Origin: Pseudoflavonifractor phocaeensis
GTDB taxonomy: Bacteria; Bacillota; Clostridia; Oscillospirales; Oscillospiraceae
DNA: 64,000 nt
NCBI RefSeq assembly: GCF_021531815.1
Contig: NZ_JADYUM010000008.1
Coordinates: forward strand, 85,216-149,215
Reading direction: 5' to 3'
The notes under the pieces were generated by a model. That model searched no databases. It was given only the letters and a program-made list of their open reading frames with translations, and was not told where the DNA came from. The translations under genes and the position numbers were made by a program. This document shows positions 16,103 to 26,113 of the stretch, one piece after another (the stretch's first letter is position 1; each line of letters starts with the position of its first letter).

Positions 16103-16996
16103 TTATTCCTCCAACAGGCGGATATAGTGGTTGGCCTCCCGCAGAACGTGGTCGGCCAGCAGCGGCAGGATAAGGGCGCGGATCTTGCAGGACTCGATGC
16201 CCTCCACCCCCGCGTGTTTGAAGTCCCGGAACTTCCGGGTCAGCTCCAGAGCGTTCTGACAGCCCATGACCTTGGCGTTGGCCGCCGCCGAGGCGACCAG
16301 CAGCTGCCGGTAGTCCCCGGCGAAGCCGTCGGCGGTGCGGATCAGTTCCTCCTCCGTGGGGTCCAGCAGCCCCCGCATGAACAGGGCGTGCTCCATCATG
16401 ATCTGGTCCCAGAACAGCTCTTCCTCGCAGGGCTCCCGGCAACAGCGGCAGTCCATGCCCTCCAGCCGGGCCAGGTGCCCACGGTAGTGGCGCGCCTCCC
16501 GGAGAATGTGTTCGATGAGTAAAGGGTAGTTGGCGGTGAACAGGGCGCACCCGTCCGCCCCCCGCAGGGTCCGTTCCTTTAAGTCAATGAGTTGGTCCAC
16601 CAGCCGCAGTCCCTCCCGGTTCAGCTGCCGCACCTGACGGTCCAGCCCCCGGGGCAGGCAGATTTCTCCTCTGTGGTTCCCGGCAAGTGCCATGGTACGG
16701 GCGGTCAGGGTCCGGTCGATGGGAATGCCGGTGAGACGCTGGGTCTGGCGTTCCGCGCAGTCGGTAAAGGGGGTGAACAGCTCCCCGGAATCCAGGACGC
16801 GGCGGCGCACCACGCAGTCACTCAGCCCGATGGCCCGGGAGAGCAGCCCCTCAAAGGCTCGCATCAGGCGCTCGCTCTCCCGGGCAAGACCGCTGTTGGG
16901 GGGCAGAAAGCCCGCTTCTAAAAACAGCGCGTGCTCCTTCATGATCCGGCCGAAGAACAGGTGCTGTTCCAGGGAATCTACAATATACGCTTCCAT
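16103..16996 (-). CDS. DUF2935 helical-bundle (probably metal-binding) protein
   Basis: A 297-aa all-helical protein made of two similar halves, each with an FxxxIMxEHALF motif: near residue 17 (FFGRIMKEHALFLEAG) and near 195 (FWDQIMMEHALFMRGL). Each half ends in a His-rich REARHYRGHL / REANHYIRLL helix. The spaced Glu and His residues suggest a di-metal ferritin-like site. The family is widespread in clostridia and bacilli with unknown function. ATG 16996 follows AAGGAGG; a preceding TTG is less likely. Confidence 0.85.
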   Translation of the reverse strand: MEAYIVDSLEQHLFFGRIMKEHALFLEAGFLPPNSGLARESERLMRAFEGLLSRAIGLSDCVVRRRVLDSGELFTPFTDCAERQTQRLTGIPIDRTLTARTMALAGNHRGEICLPRGLDRQVRQLNREGLRLVDQLIDLKERTLRGADGCALFTANYPLLIEHILREARHYRGHLARLEGMDCRCCREPCEEELFWDQIMMEHALFMRGLLDPTEEELIRTADGFAGDYRQLLVASAAANAKVMGCQNALELTRKFRDFKHAGVEGIESCKIRALILPLLADHVLREANHYIRLLEE

Positions 16997-17076
16997 CAAG
17001 ATACTCCTCCTTGTGACAGTGGCTGCTAAAGCAGTCTATGCCACGGGGAAGCGTCTGGTTCGGAGAAGGCGAGCAT

Positions 17077-17098
17077 AAAAAACGCCCCTTACGGGGCG
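17077..17098 (-). terminator. Terminator of the small-protein gene cluster
   Basis: On the minus strand CGCCCC-GTAA-GGGGCG is followed by T6. It lies right after the 57-aa ORF stop. Confidence 0.8.
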
Positions 17099-17105
17099 AA
17101 CCGGG

Positions 17106-17279
17106 TCACGGGGACGGACGGTGGTGGACCTTGAGGTCCGGCCCCTGGGTCCCGGCCACGATGGGCTTTGCCCGCTCTTTTCCCTGGCGGGCTTTGCCCT
17201 GAAGCTGGGGCACGGAAGGAGCGCTGTTATGGGGCTTCGTATGGGTCCACTCCGGCCGCGCCATTCCTTTCTTTGCCAT
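17106..17279 (-). CDS. 57-aa basic small protein
   Basis: ATG 17279 follows GAGGAGGG. The product starts MAKKGMARPEWTHTKPHN and is rich in Lys, Arg, Pro and His with no hydrophobic segment. A terminator begins 8 bp after the stop, so the frame is bounded by real signals at both ends. I recall similar short MARKGM...-type proteins in gut clostridia but cannot name a family. It is last in a run of small minus-strand genes. A basic, probably unstructured protein could bind nucleic acid; this is inference. Confidence 0.6.
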   Translation of the reverse strand: MAKKGMARPEWTHTKPHNSAPSVPQLQGKARQGKERAKPIVAGTQGPDLKVHHRPSP

Positions 17280-17291
17280 TGGAATCCCTCC

Positions 17292-17471
17292 TCAGTTCCG
17301 GGCGGACAGCTGGCTGACCAGGGCCTGCATCTCTCCCTTGGAGGATACGGCGCGGGCCTTGTCCAGGTACGCCTGACGTTCCGCCTCGGTCAGCGCCGCG
17401 AACCGCTCCATGGCTCCCGGGTCCTGGGCCAGGGCAAAGCCAAAACCCAGAGGCACATCACCTTTTTCCAT
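17292..17471 (-). CDS. 59-aa conserved small protein
   Basis: ATG 17471 with GAGG 8 nt upstream; an in-frame GTG three codons earlier is less well placed. The sequence begins MEKGDVPLGFGFALAQ and continues as two amphipathic helices (MERFAALTEAERQAYLDKA..). This resembles a family of short proteins of unknown function found in many Oscillospiraceae. No transmembrane segment. It lies 12 bp upstream of the 57-aa ORF. Confidence 0.7.
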   Translation of the reverse strand: MEKGDVPLGFGFALAQDPGAMERFAALTEAERQAYLDKARAVSSKGEMQALVSQLSARN

Positions 17472-17502
17472 GCAATACACCTCATTTTCCAGCCGTCACG
17501 GC

Positions 17503-17655
17503 TCATAAGTCCTCCAGGTCCGCGGCCGGGAGGTCGTTTTCCACATTGTCCCGGGCCAGGTCGTTGTCCAACACGGGGTAGACCTTGGAGATGGGCTTTT
17601 CCTCTTTCACAGGTTTCTCTCTGGGCTGCTTCGGGTCTTTACGCAAGGGATTCAT
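17503..17655 (-). CDS. 50-aa small acidic/basic mixed protein
   Basis: ATG 17655 follows GAGGTGATCAGC. The product (MNPLRKDPKQPREKPVKEEK then an acidic tail ending ADLEDL) is highly charged and likely disordered. No family recognised. It sits among other small genes in the same orientation with short gaps, supporting a real gene. Confidence 0.55.
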   Translation of the reverse strand: MNPLRKDPKQPREKPVKEEKPISKVYPVLDNDLARDNVENDLPAADLEDL

Positions 17656-17695
17656 GCTGATCACCTCGGACCTAGATTGTCTCTTCTGCCGGAAA

Positions 17696-18217
17696 TTATG
17701 CAAAGTCCGGCTTGTGGTTCAGACAATCCCGAAACCGCGCCTCTGCCGGAGCCAGGCCCGGGAAAAACGCGCAGCGGCTGGGTTTTGCGTTGACGGCGTG
17801 GTCCAGCAGGGGCTGGGCGGTGGAGCTGGGGTCCAGGCAGAAGTCCAGAGCCAGCACATCCTCCCAGGCCCGGTTGAGGAAGGCCACCTCCCGCCGGCCA
17901 TGGGTTCGGGTGAGAACGGATGTCCCGGCCTGAGAGAGATAGTCTTCCGCCGCTTCCCGGGCAAATCCGGCGGCGGCCAGGTTTTCCCGCAGGCCCGCCT
18001 CAAAGGTCCCGGGCAGGTCTGACCACGCCCAGGGATTCAGGTCAAAGCGCACAAAGGTGTACCGGCTGTAACAGTGGACGGCCAGCAGGCTGGGGCGCCC
18101 CTGCAATTGGATCACATGGAGGTCCCAGCAAAAGCGGCGGTCAGCCTCCGCCCCGCAGGGGGGCGCCTGCAGCTTGACAAAGCGCTGGAGGGGCCAGGTC
18201 AATCCCAGTTCCATCAT
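17696..18217 (-). CDS. DUF6933-like protein
   Basis: A 173-aa soluble protein. The N-terminal third resembles DUF6933 in outline (LTWPLQRFVKLQ; WDLHVIQLQGRPSLLAVH, then YSRYTFVRFDL). DUF6933 has no known function. Its ATGA start overlaps the stop of the phosphoesterase gene, so the two are coupled. Assignment is tentative and from pattern memory. Confidence 0.55.
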   Translation of the reverse strand: MMELGLTWPLQRFVKLQAPPCGAEADRRFCWDLHVIQLQGRPSLLAVHCYSRYTFVRFDLNPWAWSDLPGTFEAGLRENLAAAGFAREAAEDYLSQAGTSVLTRTHGRREVAFLNRAWEDVLALDFCLDPSSTAQPLLDHAVNAKPSRCAFFPGLAPAEARFRDCLNHKPDFA

Positions 18218-18675
18218 TTGCTCCCCTGGGGGATCACCACCTTTTCCACCCGGAAGCGGCCGTTTTCCGCCTCCATCATGGTGAAGGTGATCTCCTGGTC
18301 AAAGCGCCGCCGGCCGCAGCTGCCAGGATTGAGCCACAAAACCCCGTCCCGTTCCTCCTGGGCATACCGGTGGGAGTGGCCGTAGACCACCACATCCGCC
18401 CCGGCCAGGTCTTTAGGGACATCCTTTTTGTTGTGGACCATGAAGAAGCGGACGCCCGCCACGGTGCAGGTCAGGCTGTGGGGCAGGTCCGCCGCCCACT
18501 CCTTGTCGTTGTTGCCCCGGACAACATAGAGGGGGGCGTAGGACTCCAGTTGGTCCACGATGGCCCGGGTGTTGATGTCCCCGGCGTGGAGGATCACATC
18601 GGCCTGCTCCAGACGGGCGGTCACCTCCGGGCGCAGCAGACCGTGGGTGTCAGATAAAATGGCGATCCGCGTCAT
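18214..18675 (-). CDS. YfcE/MJ0936-type metallophosphoesterase
   Basis: A 153-aa calcineurin-fold phosphodiesterase with the di-metal motifs LSDTHG (8-13), HAGD, RGNND, MVHNKKD (HGH-like position degenerate) and YGHSHR. ATG 18675 follows GAGGGG. The family hydrolyses small phosphodiesters or phosphate monoesters in the cytoplasm; the substrate is not predictable. The GH.. histidine in the fourth motif appears as MVHNKK, as in many members. Confidence 0.9.
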   Translation of the reverse strand: MTRIAILSDTHGLLRPEVTARLEQADVILHAGDINTRAIVDQLESYAPLYVVRGNNDKEWAADLPHSLTCTVAGVRFFMVHNKKDVPKDLAGADVVVYGHSHRYAQEERDGVLWLNPGSCGRRRFDQEITFTMMEAENGRFRVEKVVIPQGSK

Positions 18676-18682
18676 GTTCCCC

Positions 18683-18910
18683 TCACTCCCCGTCCAGCCG
18701 GTCCCAGATCTCATCGGCCAGGTCCTCCAGCTCTTCGTGCTTGTCTCCCCAGACCTCATACTCCTCGCTGTCCATGTCCTGGGGTTCCTCCTCGTCCAGG
18801 CGGGCCAATTCATCCCGGACTTGTGCCAGGTATGCCTTCAGTTCTTCCCGGCCCATGGCGTCCAGGTCCGGCTCTTCCCAAAATTGATCGAATGGAATGA
18901 TGTCACCCAT
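18683..18910 (-). CDS. 75-aa acidic small protein
   Basis: ATG 18910 with GGAGGG upstream. MGDIIPFDQFWEEPDLDAMG then a long Glu/Asp-rich helix (EELEDLADEIWDRLDGE). Roughly one third of residues are acidic. No recognised family. It ends 7 bp before the phosphoesterase start, so they are probably co-transcribed. Confidence 0.65.
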   Translation of the reverse strand: MGDIIPFDQFWEEPDLDAMGREELKAYLAQVRDELARLDEEEPQDMDSEEYEVWGDKHEELEDLADEIWDRLDGE

Positions 18911-18978
18911 CACGGTCCCTCCAGTTTCTGTGTGTATTGAAGTCCCTGCGGCCACTGCCGCCCGAACAGAGCGGAACG

Positions 18979-19362
18979 TTACCGCTTCTGCTCCGAAAAC
19001 GCCCAGGCCTCCCGCAGCCAGCCCAGCAGCTCCTCGTCCAGCTGCTCCTCCGCCGTCACCGGGATGTGGTGGGTCCAGCGGTTGGGGTAGGGCTCCACAG
19101 CCACGGCCACCCGGGGGGACTCCAGCCGGCAGGGCAGGCCCAGGGACACCAGGATACCGGCGTCCCGTTTCCGCTTGGGCAGGGACACCATGGCGAACAG
19201 ATGCCTGCCGTAGAAGCTGACCTGGCTTTTCTGTACCTTGACGGAGGCCTGGGGAAAGTCCGCTTCCATGCGCCGGAACAGGGCCTCATACAGCAGCAGC
19301 TCCGACGGCCTGCCGTCAAAGAACATTCGAATGTCACTCTGGTAATACTCCGGTGTTTTCAT
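18979..19362 (-). CDS. DUF5655-like protein
   Basis: A 127-aa soluble protein. Pattern: FFDGRPSELLLYEALFRRM, KVQKSQVSFYGRHLFAMVSLP, RWTHHIPVTAEEQLDEELLGWLREA, which resembles DUF5655 (function unknown; related to the MmcQ/YjbR-like fold family). First gene of the minus-strand small-gene run; divergent from the Ala T-box transcript. Confidence 0.65.
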   Translation of the reverse strand: MKTPEYYQSDIRMFFDGRPSELLLYEALFRRMEADFPQASVKVQKSQVSFYGRHLFAMVSLPKRKRDAGILVSLGLPCRLESPRVAVAVEPYPNRWTHHIPVTAEEQLDEELLGWLREAWAFSEQKR

Positions 19363-19522
19363 GGACGCGCCTCCTGTCTATGTCCCATCCTACCATATTT
19401 CCGGCCGTTTTGGAAGGGATAACAGGCGGGGCGGTCCGGGTAAAAATAACGTACGAAAGACGATCTCATCCTTGGGGTTTTACGATAACAGCTGCAGAGA
19501 GAAGAAAAGTGGGGAAGACACC

Positions 19523-19550
19523 TTGACAAGCCCCAAAAACATGATAAAAT
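19523..19550 (+). promoter_or_regulatory. Promoter of the alaS transcript
   Basis: TTGACA (19523-19528), 16-bp spacer and TAAAAT (19545-19550) just upstream of the T-box leader. Confidence 0.6.
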
Positions 19551-19555
19551 AACAG

Positions 19556-19794
19556 AGCAAAATGTGTTGACGGAGCTAAGCGCGGTACAGAGCCAGGAGC
19601 GAGAGGGGACGGTGAGAGCCCTCGGCGGAATTGACCGCGCGGGCCACTTCGGAGCGGCCCGGGATGACCGGGACGGGACATTCCCGTTACAGAATGACTG
19701 AGATGCCTTCGCTGCCTGCCGGCAGGGGAAGGATAACCAGGGTGGTACCGCGGATTTTTCCGCCCCTGACCGGTGTCAGGGGCGGTTTTTTGTT
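19556..19794 (+). promoter_or_regulatory. T-box leader, alanine specifier GCC
   Basis: The T-box core AGGGTGGTACCGCGG spans about 19739-19753. It is followed by a terminator (GCCCCTGAC/GTCAGGGGC then T6, 19761-19792). Upstream is a Stem I with a GGTGAGAGCC apical element. Comparing its 3' side with the Cys T-box in this window places the specifier at 19643-19645, GCC, an alanine codon, followed by ACTTCGGAGC where the Cys leader has ATCCGGGAGC. Uncharged tRNA-Ala should favour antitermination and expression of alaS and the two small genes before it. Confidence 0.85.
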
Positions 19795-19812
19795 TCGCGG
19801 GAAGGAGCGCAT

Positions 19813-19911
19813 ATGCGGCAATCTGCCGCGGACGCCTTTGCCGGCCGCGCGTTTCAGAGCAAGGATGCGCTGCATGCCGTGTCTGTGTTGATGAGGGAGG
19901 GAGTAACATAA
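19813..19911 (+). CDS. 32-aa leader ORF between T-box and lipoprotein
   Basis: ATG 19813 has GAAGGAG 5 nt upstream. The product begins MRQSAADAFAGRAFQSKD and has 7 alanines in 32 residues. Its TAA stop (19909-19911) overlaps the apparent AUA start of the lipoprotein frame (19908-19910), a 2-nt overlap typical of translational coupling. It is the first open frame after an Ala T-box. It could be an alanine-sensitive leader peptide or simply a coupling device. No family recognised. Confidence 0.5.
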   Translation: MRQSAADAFAGRAFQSKDALHAVSVLMREGVT

Positions 19912-20336
19912 GAAGAAAACGTTCCCTGTTGTTAGCCCTGGTCCTGCTGGCCCTGCTGGTTCTGGCCGGCTGCAGAGGCGCCCGTCCGCTCCCCGGGGGG
20001 ATGGACGAGGAACAGGTGGGTGAGGCTGCCCGGGAGGTCGTGGCCATGCTGGTAGAGGGCGATTACCAGGGAGTGGCCGACGCCTTCCGGCCCGATCTGC
20101 GGGAGGAGTATTCCGTCACCGCCGATACCGTCCGGGACGTAATGGACGCGGCGTCGGAGGCTGGGGCCTATGTGAAGACCACCAAGACCCTGGTGCTGGG
20201 CGGCACCAACAAGAGCTTTGGCGAACCCTACGCCGCCGCAGCCGTCTATTGTGAGCATGAGTCCAAGGACGTGATCTATGAGGTCTCTCTGGATACCAAC
20301 CTGCATGTCATCGGACTCCAGGTCAAACAAAAGTAA
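19908..20336 (+). CDS. DUF3887-like lipoprotein, apparent AUA start
   Basis: The frame encodes RRKRSLLLALVL...LVLAGC, a complete type II signal peptide with lipobox LAGC. A 120-aa domain follows that resembles DUF3887 (AAREVVAMLVEGDYQGVADAF, later EVSLDTNLHVIGLQVKQK). No ATG, GTG or TTG lies in frame between the ribosome site GGGAGG and the signal peptide. The codon at the right distance is ATA 19908. The nearest in-frame alternative is a GTG inside the T-box terminator, which would put about 45 odd residues before the signal peptide. It precedes alaS by 38 bp in the same transcript. Confidence 0.7.
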   Translation: MRRKRSLLLALVLLALLVLAGCRGARPLPGGMDEEQVGEAAREVVAMLVEGDYQGVADAFRPDLREEYSVTADTVRDVMDAASEAGAYVKTTKTLVLGGTNKSFGEPYAAAAVYCEHESKDVIYEVSLDTNLHVIGLQVKQK

Positions 20337-20374
20337 AAACCAAAATAAATCAGATATAAACGGAGGTAATACCC

Positions 20375-23050
<2,676 letters not shown>

Positions 23051-23100
23051 GCGGCCCGGCGGGAGAAAACAGGCTGTAACAGCTGTGGATGTGGAAAGGA

Positions 23101-23134
23101 AAGCGGGACCGGTCGTTGGACCGGTCCCGCTTTT
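23101..23134 (+). terminator. alaS terminator
   Basis: AAGCGGGACCGG pairs with CCGGTCCCGCTT, followed by TTTT. It can also serve the converging flavodoxin gene. Confidence 0.85.
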
Positions 23135-23156
23135 GATATGTTATGCTGTGTCCCGG

Positions 23157-23780
23157 TCAGGTACCGGGCTTGTAGAAGTTGGTCTTGACCCGGACCTCCC
23201 GCTCATAGGGCTCCAGACCGGAGGCCTCCCTGCACTTCAGCAGCCATGCCATGTTGTCGGCCATCAGGCGCAGGGTCTGCATGCCCTCCAGGTCGGCCAA
23301 TACCTCCTCGGGCTTGTCGCCGTGGACGGCGTTCCAATACTGGGAGGAGACCACCGGCATGGAGGAGATGGTGAAGTATTTGTTGATGGCGTCGAAGGTG
23401 GCGCTGGCGCCGCCCCGGCGGCAGGTGACCACGGCGGCGGCGGGCTTGTAGGAAAACAGCCGCTTGGCGTCGTAAAACACCCGGTCCAGCACACATTTCA
23501 GGCTTCCGGCGATGCCGCTGAAGTAGACGGGGGACCCCACCACCAGGCCATCGGCGGTCAGGATCTTCTGGATGCACTGGTTGACCACGTCGTCGTCAAA
23601 GACGCAGCGCCCCTTGCCCCAGCAGGATTTGCAGTCGATGCAGCCCCGGATGGGCTGGTTCCCGATCCAGAAGATCTCGCTGGAGACTCCCCGCTTTTCC
23701 AGTTGGGCGGCCACTTGGGACAGAGCGGTGTAGGTGCAGCCCTCCCGGTGGGGGCTGCCGTTGATGAGCAGTACGTGCAT
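23157..23780 (-). CDS. NADPH-dependent FMN reductase / flavodoxin-fold iron-sulfur type protein
   Basis: A 207-aa flavodoxin-fold protein (VLLINGSPHREGCTYTAL, FMN loop). It carries a CIDCKSCW-x-KGRC motif near 47-58, as in the iron-sulfur flavoprotein or multimeric flavodoxin WrbA group, and GSPVYFSGIAGSLKCVLDR. ATG 23780 with GAGAGGAG upstream. Probably an FMN-dependent oxidoreductase of small substrates (quinones, azo or nitro compounds). The exact reaction is unknown. Confidence 0.9.
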   Translation of the reverse strand: MHVLLINGSPHREGCTYTALSQVAAQLEKRGVSSEIFWIGNQPIRGCIDCKSCWGKGRCVFDDDVVNQCIQKILTADGLVVGSPVYFSGIAGSLKCVLDRVFYDAKRLFSYKPAAAVVTCRRGGASATFDAINKYFTISSMPVVSSQYWNAVHGDKPEEVLADLEGMQTLRLMADNMAWLLKCREASGLEPYEREVRVKTNFYKPGT

Positions 23781-23852
23781 AACTTCTCCTCTCTCAGCCG
23801 TCGCCGGCCAATGTTCTGTTATCCGCATGATACCCCGGGAGCTTCCCCTTTG

Positions 23853-25211
23853 TCAATCCTGTTTCCGGTATTGTTCCGATTTCCAGCGGGACAAGCTTTC
23901 CAAGGCGCGCGGCGCCAGGATGAGAAGCGCCGCCAAGTTGGGTAGGGCCATCAGGGCGTTGCACAGGTCCACCAGCTGCCAGATCCCGGCAGGCTCCCCG
24001 AGGGCTCCGGCCAGGGTGCAGGCCAGAAATACGCCCCGGTAGAGGGGGAGAAAGCGGTCCCCTCCGGTCAGATAGCGCAGGCTCTGCTGTCCGTAGTAGC
24101 TCCAGCCCAGAATGGAGGAGAAGGCGAACAGCAGCAGGGAAAGGGCCACCACCCCCTCGCCTGCGGGGCCCAGCACGGACCCGAAGGCGGCGGCGGTGAG
24201 GGGGGCTCCAGTGGCGCCATTGGGGTCGCCTGGCTGCCATGCGCCGCTGACAAGAATGACCAGGGCAGTCATGGTGCACACCACCAGGGTGGATAAAAAG
24301 GCCTCAAAGATGCCCCACATGCCCTGACGGGCGGGGTGGTCCGCCCGGGCGGCACCATGGGCCATGGCGGAGGTGCCCAGCCCTGCCTCGTTGGTGAACA
24401 CCCCCCGTGCCACCCCGTAGCGTAGGGCGGAGGCCAGAGTCCAGCCCGCCCCGCCGCCCAGGGCGGCGGAGGGGGAGAGGGCGTGGGAAAAGATGGCGTG
24501 AAAGGCAACCGGAAGGGCAGGGGCGCGGCAGCACAGCACCACAGCTCCGCTGCCCAGATAGAGCAGGGCCATGGCGGGGACCAGGGCGGAGGACACCCCG
24601 GCGATCCGGCCAATGCCGCCCACCATCACCAGTCCGGTCAGCAGGGCGGTGCACAGGCCGGCGGCCAGACGGTCACAGCCGAAGACCGCCTCCAGGGAGA
24701 GGGCAATGGAGGAGGACTGAACCAGATCGCCCCCCGCCAGGGTAGCGGGGAGGCAGGCCAGAGCAAACCACCCGGCCAGGGGGGGAGAACCAACCCCGTC
24801 CCGGAGGTAGAACATGGGTCCCCCCTGGAGCCCGCCCTCCGGGGCGGGCCGCTGGTACTGGACGGCCAGCAGCTTTTCTCCGCATCCCGTCATCATCCCC
24901 AGAAAGGCGGACACCCACATCCAAAAGATGGAGCCCGGTCCGCCCAGGGTGAGGGCGGCGGCCACCCCGGCGATGGAGCCGGTGCCCATGGTGGAGGCCA
25001 GGGCGGTGGCCAGGGCCTGGAGGGGAGACAGTCCGGCGCCGTTTTTTGTTTTGGGACGGAGCAGGGAACCCAGGGTGGTCCTCAGCCAGAGCCTGGCTTC
25101 AAACAGCTGGAAAAAGCCGGAACCCAGGGAGTAGACCAGTCCTGTCAGCAGGAACAACCCCAGCAGCCAGGGATTCCAGAGGGCGTCAGCCGCCTTGGCC
25201 AGCATGGTCAT
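23853..25211 (-). CDS. Alanine/glycine:cation symporter (AGCS family)
   Basis: A 452-aa inner-membrane Na+- or H+-coupled amino-acid importer with about 10-11 transmembrane helices. AGCS motifs seen: GTGSIAGVAAALTLGGPGSIFWMWVSA in outline, and GVARGVFTNEAGLG with SAMAHGAA. ATG 25211 has GAGG 8 nt upstream; two in-frame starts a few codons earlier exist. Likely substrate is alanine or glycine. It follows nrdR on the same strand but a terminator separates them. Confidence 0.93.
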   Translation of the reverse strand: MTMLAKAADALWNPWLLGLFLLTGLVYSLGSGFFQLFEARLWLRTTLGSLLRPKTKNGAGLSPLQALATALASTMGTGSIAGVAAALTLGGPGSIFWMWVSAFLGMMTGCGEKLLAVQYQRPAPEGGLQGGPMFYLRDGVGSPPLAGWFALACLPATLAGGDLVQSSSIALSLEAVFGCDRLAAGLCTALLTGLVMVGGIGRIAGVSSALVPAMALLYLGSGAVVLCCRAPALPVAFHAIFSHALSPSAALGGGAGWTLASALRYGVARGVFTNEAGLGTSAMAHGAARADHPARQGMWGIFEAFLSTLVVCTMTALVILVSGAWQPGDPNGATGAPLTAAAFGSVLGPAGEGVVALSLLLFAFSSILGWSYYGQQSLRYLTGGDRFLPLYRGVFLACTLAGALGEPAGIWQLVDLCNALMALPNLAALLILAPRALESLSRWKSEQYRKQD

Positions 25212-25292
25212 GCACATCACCTCATGAAAAGAGGTATGCTTGGCTTGGCGGGAACAGTCCGGATCAGAAGAAGGTTTTTCAAAAAGGGAGAC

Positions 25293-25321
25293 AAAAACGC
25301 CGCCGGAACACTCCGGCGGCG
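25293..25321 (-). terminator. nrdR terminator
   Basis: On the minus strand CGCCGCCGG and CCGGCGGCG enclose a 6-nt loop and a T5 run follows. Confidence 0.8.
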
Positions 25322-25338
25322 CGAAGAATTGAGGGGTC

Positions 25339-25794
25339 TTACTTGTCCTCCAGCAGCTTGTTCAGCTCATGCATGAAGGTGTTGATGTCCTTGAACTGGC
25401 GGTATACCGAGGCGAAACGGACATAGGCCACCTCGTCGGTCTTTTTCAGCCGCTCCATGACCAGCTCGCCGATCTCGGCGGAGCTGACCTCACGCTCCAT
25501 TTTGTTCTGGAGGACCTGCTCGATCTCGTTGACCATGTTCTCCAGGGTGTTGTAGGAGACGGGACGCTTCTCACAGGCGCGGATCAGGCCGGCCAGCACC
25601 TTGGTGCGGTCGAAGCTCTGGCGGCTGCCGTCTTTTTTGATCACCATCAGGGGCAGGCTCTCCATGGTCTCATAGGTGGTGAAGCGCTTGTGGCAGGCCA
25701 GGCACTCCCGGCGGCGGCGGATGCTGGCGCCCTCGTCGGCGGGACGGGAATCGACGACCTTGCTTTCCAAATGAGAACAGAAGGGACACTTCAT
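25339..25794 (-). CDS. nrdR: Transcriptional repressor NrdR
   Basis: Represses ribonucleotide reductase genes in response to ATP/dATP. The 151-aa length is typical. Zinc ribbon CPFC...CLACH (3-6 and 31-35), followed by the ATP-cone domain ([20 protein letters not shown]). ATG 25794 follows GGGAGG; a longer frame to 25938 is not supported by a ribosome site. A minus-strand -10 TACAAT about 35 bp upstream of the ATG is a likely promoter. No nrd structural genes are nearby. Confidence 0.95.
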   Translation of the reverse strand: MKCPFCSHLESKVVDSRPADEGASIRRRRECLACHKRFTTYETMESLPLMVIKKDGSRQSFDRTKVLAGLIRACEKRPVSYNTLENMVNEIEQVLQNKMEREVSSAEIGELVMERLKKTDEVAYVRFASVYRQFKDINTFMHELNKLLEDK

Positions 25795-26007
25795 GGCGGA
25801 TACCTCCCCAGATGTTAAAATTGTGAAAGTATTGTACCATATTTTCCCTGAATTGTGTAGCATTTTTTCTTGCGGACGGAGAAAAACATCTTCCGGAACG
25901 GGGGAAAGAAGCGCGTTCCGTCTGCCCGGGGGGTCCATTGTGAAGTTTTCACCAGAAAAGGATGAAATCCGGGCAAGATATGGGCGGGTTTGACCGGGAG
26001 GTTTTGG

Positions 26008-26037
26008 TTGAAATGAAAAAATAATTTATAGTATAAT
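26008..26037 (+). promoter_or_regulatory. purF promoter
   Basis: TTGAAA (26008-26013), 18-bp spacer and perfect TATAAT (26032-26037). Confidence 0.7.
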
Positions 26038-26049
26038 AGTGCGTACGGA

Positions 26050-26087
26050 CAACGGCGCCTGGACACAGGTGCCGTTGCGCTCTTTTT
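26050..26087 (+). terminator. Intrinsic terminator in the purF leader
   Basis: CAACGGCGCCTG (26050-26061) pairs over all 12 positions with CAGGTGCCGTTG (26066-26077, one G-U) around GACA. CGCTCTTTTT follows. It lies wholly between the promoter and the start codon, so it would stop purF transcription unless bypassed. Confidence 0.8.
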
Positions 26088-26113
26088 AGGCAGAGGAAGG
26101 GGAACGATACCAT

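Noticed and set aside
14742..16550. 602-codon minus-strand frame across folP-folBK
   Set aside because: Spans a bidirectional terminator and two certain genes on the other strand; artefact.
17121..17660. 179-codon plus-strand frame opposite the small-protein cluster
   Set aside because: Contradicted by well-signalled minus-strand small genes and terminator; no ribosome site.
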